From Solobacterium sp. UBA636 (GTDB lineage: Bacteria > Bacillota_I > Bacilli_A > Erysipelotrichales > Erysipelotrichaceae), in assembly GCA_002299675.1 (NCBI GenBank), contig DBOW01000001.1, forward strand, positions 21,306-28,025: 6,720 nucleotides of DNA, in the 5' to 3' direction. A program made the translations under genes and the position numbers. Numbering within the stretch: position 1 is the first letter of the stretch; every line of letters starts with the position of its first letter. A model generated the notes under the pieces. That model was not told the origin of the DNA, did no database searches, and saw only the letters and a list, made by a program, of their open reading frames with translations. Positions 1 through 5,119 of this stretch are shown here, piece by piece.

Positions 1-336
1 GGACATCTGGGACCAGGCGGCGGTTTCTCCGGGGGTTCAATTATTGGTGGAGCCCTGATTCTTTACAGTTACGCTTTTGGACAGGAGCGTTTGAATAAGA
101 TTATCAATGCGAAGTCTTATAAGCTTATTGTGCTTTGTGCTCTGGCTTTCTATAGTTTAAGTAAATGTTATTCTTTCTTTTGTGGAGCCAATCATCTGGA
201 AACGATTTTTACTACCGGTACACCAGGTGCCATACTGTCAGCTGGTCTGATTCTTCCGCTTAATATTGCGGTAGGTATTGTGGTGGCCTGTACAATGTAT
301 GGTTTTTACTGTTATTTTACAAGGGGGCAGATTTAA
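1..336 (+). CDS. mnhB: MnhB/MrpB-type subunit of an Mrp-like complex (5' truncated)
   Basis: This is the C-terminal 111 residues of a MnhB-domain membrane protein; the frame is open from base 1, so the true start lies upstream of the window. The TTG at 91 is in frame but internal, because the family motif lies before it. Residues 1-12 of the visible part carry the MnhB glycine-rich signature (PGGGFSGG), and residues about 72-91 match the conserved C-terminal block of the family (TPGAILSAG followed by LNIAVG). About three hydrophobic segments are visible: around 14-27, 38-52 and 80-105. MrpB is a small integral membrane subunit of Mrp cation/proton antiporters, and its homologue MbhF sits in membrane-bound hydrogenases; the subunit helps form the sodium-translocating part of those complexes. 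Its stop overlaps the next start by one base (TAATG), indicating coupling with the MnhC gene. Family assignment is firm; whether the complex is an antiporter or a redox-driven pump cannot be told from this gene. Confidence 0.9.
   Translation, partial: GHLGPGGGFSGGSIIGGALILYSYAFGQERLNKIINAKSYKLIVLCALAFYSLSKCYSFFCGANHLETIFTTGTPGAILSAGLILPLNIAVGIVVACTMYGFYCYFTRGQI
322..327 (+). promoter_or_regulatory. Ribosome binding site for the mnhC-like gene
   Basis: AGGGGG lies inside the last codons of the MnhB-type gene, 8 bases before the ATG at 336. The stop and start share a base (TAATG), so ribosomes ending on mnhB can reinitiate on mnhC. This supports the chosen start. Confidence 0.75.
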
Positions 337-719
337 TGTTAGAGGCATTATGGAATAATCGAATTGAAGTAGTTGCCATGATTCTTTTTGCGGTAGGTTT
401 TGTTACCCTGCTTCTTGATCCAAATCTTATTAAGAAGATTATTGGAGTGGATGTAATGGATGCGGCAACCAATCTGTTTCTGACTTCTATTGGCTATGTC
501 GAGGGAAGAACTGCACCAATTATTGTCGGTGGCAATACTTCTTTTGAAACATATGTAAATCCCCTGCCTACCGGTCTTGTGTTAACCAGTATTGTGGTAG
601 GTGTATCAGTTACGGCGGTAATGCTGGCACTGACTTACCGTATTTATAAGCGTTATCATACTTTGAATCTGAATGAGGTATTTGCGATTATTCATAAGGA
701 AGAGGAGGAGAGGTTATGA
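336..719 (+). CDS. mnhC: MnhC/MrpC-type (NuoK-like) subunit
   Basis: A 127-residue, three-helix membrane protein of the NuoK/MrpC/MbhG family, close to the usual length of 110-130. Hydrophobic segments lie at about 11-27, 38-54 and 80-101. The diagnostic block is at residues 73-90 (YVNPLPTGLVLTSIVVG), matching the family's YxDPLPQALVLTAIVI; here N75 replaces the usual Asp. The LIKKIIGVDVMDAATN stretch at 31-46 resembles the Mbh/Mbx-type version of the second helix more than the Bacillus MrpC one (comparison from memory). The C-terminal tail is charged (KEEEERL). In Mrp and Mbh complexes this subunit packs between MrpB and MrpD and contributes to ion translocation. The start overlaps the mnhB stop by one base, and its stop overlaps the next ATG by four bases (ATGA). 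Family assignment is strong; coupling ion and catalytic partner are unknown. Confidence 0.9.
   Translation: MLEALWNNRIEVVAMILFAVGFVTLLLDPNLIKKIIGVDVMDAATNLFLTSIGYVEGRTAPIIVGGNTSFETYVNPLPTGLVLTSIVVGVSVTAVMLALTYRIYKRYHTLNLNEVFAIIHKEEEERL
703..708 (+). promoter_or_regulatory. Ribosome binding site for the first antiporter-like subunit (D1)
   Basis: A perfect AGGAGG lies 7 bases before the ATG at 716. It is within the GAA/GAG-rich end of the mnhC-like gene, so the acidic Glu run at the C-terminus of that protein is encoded by the same bases as the Shine-Dalgarno. Together with the ATGA overlap it fixes the start of the next gene. Confidence 0.8.
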
Positions 720-2203
720 GTTTCTGTCTTAATTTTCCTTTGTTTCTGATTGTGGCATCTTTACTTTTTTCAGTCATCAGTTCAATTATCAGGGCTGAGA
801 AAGCCAGGATAATGACTCTGGGGTTATTGTTTACATCCTGTGTATGTAATCTGATTATTCTGCTTTATGTTAAGGGGGATAATCTGGCTTTCAGTTATAT
901 GATGGGTCATTTCCCTGCACCATGGGGCAATGAAATTCGTATTTCAACCATGGAGGCTCTGTTTTCAACAGTCTTTGCCTGTGTATTCTTTTATACACTG
1001 CTGGGTGGAAAAGAGCCTATTGATCAGTATGTAAGCGAGGAAAGAAAGAGTTTCTACTATTCTTTATGTGATCTGATTAATGCGGCTTTATTGGTACTGG
1101 TATATACTAATGATATTTTCACCGGCTATGTTTTTGTGGAAATTATGACTCTGGCCTCATGTGGAATATTATGTATGAAAAATGTTGGCCGTTCTTTTGC
1201 GGCAGCTGCCCGATATATGCTGTTTGCGCTGGTGGGTTCTGGTTTATTCCTTCTGGGCGTTATTTTCCTTTATAACATCACAGGTCACCTGCTGATGCCA
1301 AATCTTAGGGAAAGTGTGGCTGCTTTATGGGCAAGTGGAGAATACCGTCTTCCATTGCTGGCTTCTATCTGTTTAATATCTCTGGGCATTGCGATTAAGT
1401 CAGGTCTTTTTCCATTTCATTTCTGGATGGCAGATACTTATGGTGAAGCTATTCCGACATCAAGTGGTATTTTGTCGGGCCTGGTAAGTAAGGGCTATAT
1501 ATTCTTCCTGCTGAAGGTGGTGTTTGATGTTTTTGGAACTGATGTTTTCTATGGTTCAGGAATAAATAATGTTTTCTATTTTCTGGGAGCTTTAGGAATT
1601 ATTTTTGGATCAATAGGAGCAGTTAAGGAGAATCATATTTTCCGTATGTGTGCCTATTCTTCAGCGGCACAGATTGGCTATATTTATTTTGCGTTTGGTA
1701 TTTCACCAACTGTTGGCGTGGTTGCCAGTCTTTATCAGATATTTAATCACAGTTTTACCAAGCCGGCTCTGTTTCTTACTTCCTACCGTCTGTCAAAGGT
1801 TTCAGGCGGAGCCAAGAAGTTTAAGAATATTGAGGGTGCAGGCAAAAGAGATCCATTTTCGTCGGCTGTCTTTACAATAGAGGCTCTTTCGATGATTGGT
1901 TTTCCTTTAACCATGGGTTTTATTTCCAAGTTTATTATCGCAACTTCGGTATTTGATAATGCGAAGTGGATGATAGTAGTAACTCTGGTGGTGCTGATTA
2001 TTTCGACAATACTGAATACTTTATATTTTACTAGGACAATTATCACAATATATAACACTAAGTCTGAAGAGAAGGCGAACAGGGTTTTGCCTCCTAAGGC
2101 CTATATGTTAAGTATGGTGGTATTTGTGATGACTAATATAGTTGCGGGCGTTATTGGTTCAAGGCTGCTTGATATTATCAATAATGCGTTAAAGGTGTTT
2201 TAA
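716..2203 (+). CDS. MrpD/MbhH-type antiporter-like proton-channel subunit (D1)
   Basis: A 495-residue polytopic protein of the proton-conducting transporter superfamily (NuoL/M/N, MrpA/D, MbhH), with about 14 predicted helices. Residues 65-83 (GHFPAPWGNEIRISTMEAL) match the MrpD/MbhH pattern of GxWPxPWGIxxxVDxLxAL, and the position right after MnhC is that of mrpD/mbhH, so this is the best candidate for the true MrpD counterpart. Proton-path residues are present: E142 in TM5, K228 in TM7 (IKSGLFPFHFW), K259 in TM8, H345 in TM11 (FNHSFTKPALF) and K405 in the broken TM12 (GFISKF). The TM7-TM8 loop reads DTYGEAIPTSSGILSG, lacking the usual Pro-Pro-spaced APxPxS form. The start overlaps the mnhC stop by four bases behind an AGGAGG site. 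Expected role: a proton channel in the membrane arm of an Mrp-type or redox-driven complex. It could equally be named NuoN-like, as family borders are blurred. Confidence 0.92.
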   Translation: MSFCLNFPLFLIVASLLFSVISSIIRAEKARIMTLGLLFTSCVCNLIILLYVKGDNLAFSYMMGHFPAPWGNEIRISTMEALFSTVFACVFFYTLLGGKEPIDQYVSEERKSFYYSLCDLINAALLVLVYTNDIFTGYVFVEIMTLASCGILCMKNVGRSFAAAARYMLFALVGSGLFLLGVIFLYNITGHLLMPNLRESVAALWASGEYRLPLLASICLISLGIAIKSGLFPFHFWMADTYGEAIPTSSGILSGLVSKGYIFFLLKVVFDVFGTDVFYGSGINNVFYFLGALGIIFGSIGAVKENHIFRMCAYSSAAQIGYIYFAFGISPTVGVVASLYQIFNHSFTKPALFLTSYRLSKVSGGAKKFKNIEGAGKRDPFSSAVFTIEALSMIGFPLTMGFISKFIIATSVFDNAKWMIVVTLVVLIISTILNTLYFTRTIITIYNTKSEEKANRVLPPKAYMLSMVVFVMTNIVAGVIGSRLLDIINNALKVF

Positions 2204-2208
2204 GGGGG
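2203..2208 (+). promoter_or_regulatory. Ribosome binding site that decides the start of D2
   Basis: AGGGGG overlaps the TAA stop of D1. It lies only 1 base from the ATG at 2210 but 7 bases from the ATG at 2216. Normal spacing therefore favours initiation at 2216, giving a protein beginning MKGLMLAS rather than MTMKGLML. Confidence 0.7.
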
Positions 2209-2215
2209 AATGACT

Positions 2216-3682
2216 ATGAAAGGTTTAATGTTGGCAAGTCTGATTTTACCGGTAGTTGCTGCACTGTTGATTAAGTTTGTGCATACCGATATCAGGATTA
2301 AGCGAAATTTTCTGATACTTGTATTAATGGCTGAGTGTGTGCTTACTGTATGTATGGTTACATCTGAGCCAGTCAGATTTATGCTTTTTTCCATGAGCGA
2401 TATTCTGAGGGTAGAAATGGAGATTGATAATCTTTCTAAGCTGTTTATGGTTATCGCTTCTTTTGGTTTTCTGTTTGCGGGAATATTTGCATCCAAGTAT
2501 ATGGAGCATGAACATGATGCTTTCCCAGAGGAAAATTTCTATCTGTTCTTCCTGCTGTCTTTGTTTGGTCTGATGGGCATGGATATGTCATGTAATCTTG
2601 TTTCAATGTATTTTTTCTTTGAAATGATTACTTTGTTGTCAATGCCACTGGTTCTGCATGAGAAGTCTAAGGAATCGATTGGGGCTGCGCTTAAGTATCT
2701 GTTCTATTCTATTGCGGGTGCTTTTCTGGCTTTAGGCTGTATATTTGTTCTGGCAAATTATGTTAATTCAATGGATTTTGTCTCTGGCGGCAATCTGATT
2801 AAAGAGGCAGCAGATCATAAGACATTAATTTATGTAATGGTTCTTCTTGGCGTAATTGGTTTTGGTGCCAAGGCTGGTATGTATCCGCTCCATGGCTGGC
2901 TTCCTACTGCACACCCGGTAGCCCCAGCACCTGCTTCGGCTGTGCTGTCTGGTATTATCACCAAGGCTGGTGTACTGGCAATTATCCGTATTATTTATTA
3001 TGTGACCGGTGCTGATTTCCTTTATGGCAGCTGGGTACAGTATACTCTTCTGACTCTGGCACTGATTACTGTTTTTATGGGTTCGATGATGGCTTATCGC
3101 GAGAAGGTATTAAAGAAGCGTCTGGCTTATTCTTCGGTTTCCCAGATTTCCTATGTGCTGTTTGGTCTGTTTCTTTTAAATGAGACTGCCTATATCGGTT
3201 CTCTGATGCAGATATTGTTCCATGCGACAGTCAAGATCTGTCTGTTCCTGTTTGCCGGTTCTATTATTTTTAATACCGGTAAGCATAATGTTGATGAGCT
3301 TAAGGGTATGGGTAAGGCGATGCCTTTGACTTTTATCTGTTTCACTCTGGCTTCATTATCGCTGATTGGTATTCCGCCATTTGCCGGTTTTGTGTCTAAG
3401 TGGTATCTGGCTATGGGAGCTTTAAACAGCGGTCTGGAGGTATTCAATTATACAGGTCCAGTCGTGCTTCTTATTTCAGCACTTCTTACAGCTGGCTATC
3501 TGCTTCCAATTACGATTGATGGTTTCTTCCCAGGTGAGGGATATGAGGCTGAGGACAACGATGAGGGTGGTCTTAGAATGATTGTGCCACTGGTTGTGCT
3601 GGCAGCTCTGGCTTTATTTATGGGTATTGGTTCAGGCTACCTAAAGCCTTTGTTTGAATTTATTGCCAGAGGTTTATTCTAA
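2216..3682 (+). CDS. Antiporter-like proton-channel subunit (D2), complex I NuoM/MrpD superfamily
   Basis: A 488-residue membrane protein when started at 2216; an ATG at 2210 would add two residues but sits too close to the ribosome binding site. It has about 14 hydrophobic segments. Numbered from 2216, the proton-path residues are E136 in TM5 (FFFEMITLLSMPLV), K219 in TM7 (GAKAGMYPLHGWLP), K250 in TM8 (ITKAG), H336 in TM11 and K395 in the broken TM12 (GIPPFAGFVSKW). The TM7-TM8 loop AHPVAPAPASAVLSG is the form seen in hydrogenase- and Mbh-linked members of the superfamily. A hydrophilic acidic loop lies around 439-452 (PGEGYEAEDNDEGG) before the last helix. Length is typical for NuoM/MrpD types (about 490). 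Expected role: one proton channel of the membrane arm. The stop shares a base with the next start (TAATG). The superfamily is certain; the exact orthologue is not. Confidence 0.92.
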   Translation: MKGLMLASLILPVVAALLIKFVHTDIRIKRNFLILVLMAECVLTVCMVTSEPVRFMLFSMSDILRVEMEIDNLSKLFMVIASFGFLFAGIFASKYMEHEHDAFPEENFYLFFLLSLFGLMGMDMSCNLVSMYFFFEMITLLSMPLVLHEKSKESIGAALKYLFYSIAGAFLALGCIFVLANYVNSMDFVSGGNLIKEAADHKTLIYVMVLLGVIGFGAKAGMYPLHGWLPTAHPVAPAPASAVLSGIITKAGVLAIIRIIYYVTGADFLYGSWVQYTLLTLALITVFMGSMMAYREKVLKKRLAYSSVSQISYVLFGLFLLNETAYIGSLMQILFHATVKICLFLFAGSIIFNTGKHNVDELKGMGKAMPLTFICFTLASLSLIGIPPFAGFVSKWYLAMGALNSGLEVFNYTGPVVLLISALLTAGYLLPITIDGFFPGEGYEAEDNDEGGLRMIVPLVVLAALALFMGIGSGYLKPLFEFIARGLF

Positions 3683-5112
3683 TGAGCAAGTATCTGCTTC
3701 TTACGGTTATACTGATACCGGTTGTCATGTCAGTATTTGTTTATCGTTTAAAGAGTGAAAAGGCTATAAGGATTGTCACTTTTGGAACAGTTATGGTTAC
3801 ATCTATATTGATGTGGGCATTAATGTTTAAAGGCGTTGAGGGAAGCTATGATGTTTTGAGATTTACCAATAAACTGGTTTTATCGCTTAATCTTGATGGT
3901 CTGGGAAAGTTTTTTGCGGGTATTGTATCGCTTCTTTGGCCTTTGACTACACTCTATGCCTTTGAGTATCTTGAACACGATGAGCGTTTGAACACTTTCT
4001 TTCTGTTTTTCCTGATGGCCTATGGTGTAACACTGGGTGTAGCTTTAAGTAATGATTTCTTTACGCTATATATGTTCTATGAGCTTTTGACACTTTCCAC
4101 TATGCCGCTGGTATTTTTTACCAAGACTGTGGAGGCGACAAGAGCTGCCAGAGTTTATCTGGCTTTGTCAATTGGCGGTGCTGCCTTTGGTTTTGGCTCC
4201 ATGATGTATCAGATTATGAATCCTGAAATGGAAAAGGGTTTTCTGACAAGTCTGTTCTATCTTTTTGGATTCTTTGGTTTTGGTGTCAAGGCGGCTGTAT
4301 TCCCGCTTCATATCTGGCTGCCTAAGGCATCCTGTGCTCCTACACCTGTAACTGCACTTTTACATGCAGTAGCGGTAGTTAAGGCTGGTGTCTTTGCGAT
4401 TGTTCGTCTTACTTACTTTGGCTATGGTGTTGAGGTTTTAAAGGGAACATTCGCTCAGTATATTCCTTTATGTTTTGTGATATTTACAATTGTCTATGGC
4501 TCCAGCATGGCCTTAAAGGAAATTCACTTTAAAAGAAGAATGGCTTATTCAACAGTAGCCAACCTGAGCTATATTCTGTTTGGGGTTCTTTTAATGAATG
4601 AGTGGGGTCTGACAGCTGGTCTTCTGCATATGGCTTTCCATGCCGGTTTTAAGATTCTGGGCTTTTTCTGTGTAGGTGCATTCATGCATAAGACTCACAG
4701 GGAATATGTTATGGATCTTGATGGTGCTGGCTATAAGATGCCGATAACTTTTGGCTGTTATACAATAGCTGCCCTGGCTTTGACTGGTATTCCGCCATTT
4801 ACAGGTTTTATTTCGAAGTATATGCTGCTCGACGGGGCGGTAAAGACTGCTTCACCTTTGGCTTATGCAGGTTTTGCGGCTATCCTTATATCGGCTTTAT
4901 TGACGGCCATCTATTCTCTGACACCTGTCAGAAGGGCCTTCTTCCCTGATCGTAATGCGGATTTGAGTGTTCATGAAAATACACATGAGGCAGGGCCTTT
5001 GATGTGTGTGCCAATGGTAATTCTGGCTGTAAGTATAATAGTTCTTGGATTAAACTGTCAGCCTCTGATTGATGTGATTGAAGTCATCGTGACAAATAAT
5101 ATTGTGTGGTAG
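3682..5112 (+). CDS. Antiporter-like proton-channel subunit (D3) with a NuoL/MrpA-like motif
   Basis: A 476-residue polytopic membrane protein of the same superfamily, with about 14 helices. Proton-path residues: E134 in TM5 (FYELLTLSTMPLV), K203 in TM7 (GVKAAVFPLHIWLP), K234 in TM8, H316/H320 in TM11 and K379 in the broken TM12 (GIPPFTGFISKY). The TM7-TM8 block at 219-236 (APTPVTALLHAVAVVKAG) has the LLH residue set (H228) seen in NuoL and MrpA rather than the LSG of D1, D2 and D4, so this subunit may descend from the NuoL/MrpA branch. It lacks the long C-terminal extension of NuoL and MrpA. A loop around 420-438 contains FPDRNADLSVHENTHEAG before the last helix. The start overlaps the D2 stop by one base behind AGAGG at 3668-3672. 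Expected role: a further proton channel of the complex. The orthologue name is uncertain. Confidence 0.92.
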   Translation: MSKYLLLTVILIPVVMSVFVYRLKSEKAIRIVTFGTVMVTSILMWALMFKGVEGSYDVLRFTNKLVLSLNLDGLGKFFAGIVSLLWPLTTLYAFEYLEHDERLNTFFLFFLMAYGVTLGVALSNDFFTLYMFYELLTLSTMPLVFFTKTVEATRAARVYLALSIGGAAFGFGSMMYQIMNPEMEKGFLTSLFYLFGFFGFGVKAAVFPLHIWLPKASCAPTPVTALLHAVAVVKAGVFAIVRLTYFGYGVEVLKGTFAQYIPLCFVIFTIVYGSSMALKEIHFKRRMAYSTVANLSYILFGVLLMNEWGLTAGLLHMAFHAGFKILGFFCVGAFMHKTHREYVMDLDGAGYKMPITFGCYTIAALALTGIPPFTGFISKYMLLDGAVKTASPLAYAGFAAILISALLTAIYSLTPVRRAFFPDRNADLSVHENTHEAGPLMCVPMVILAVSIIVLGLNCQPLIDVIEVIVTNNIVW

Positions 5113-5115
5113 GTG
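5111..5115 (+). promoter_or_regulatory. Short, weak ribosome binding site for D4
   Basis: AGGTG overlaps the TAG stop of D3 and lies 4 bases before the ATG at 5120. It is weaker and closer than the other sites in this operon, so translation of D4 may rely on ribosomes arriving from D3 seven bases upstream. The site is inferred from position only. Confidence 0.45.
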
Positions 5116-5119
5116 TGAT

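Noticed and set aside
91..336. A TTG-initiated 81-residue protein
   Set aside because: The frame is open to base 1 and the upstream codons carry the MnhB PGGGF motif, so TTG at 91 is an internal Leu codon.
1650..2058. Plus-strand +1-frame open stretch and an antisense open stretch inside D1
   Set aside because: D1 is intact and conserved through this region, including the TM11 His and TM12 Lys, so these frames are shadows rather than genes or a frameshift.
2200..2496. Minus-strand open frame of 98 codons over the start of D2
   Set aside because: It is antisense to a confident gene, has no recognisable motif, and an overlapping shorter frame on the same strand looks equally random.
3190..3447. 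Minus-strand open frame of 85 codons inside D2
   Set aside because: It is fully antisense to conserved TM11-TM12 coding sequence, with no membrane or enzyme motif of its own.
5113..5119. Possible internal promoter or terminator between D3 and D4
   Set aside because: The gap is only seven bases with no hairpin or U-run; it is an ordinary operon junction.
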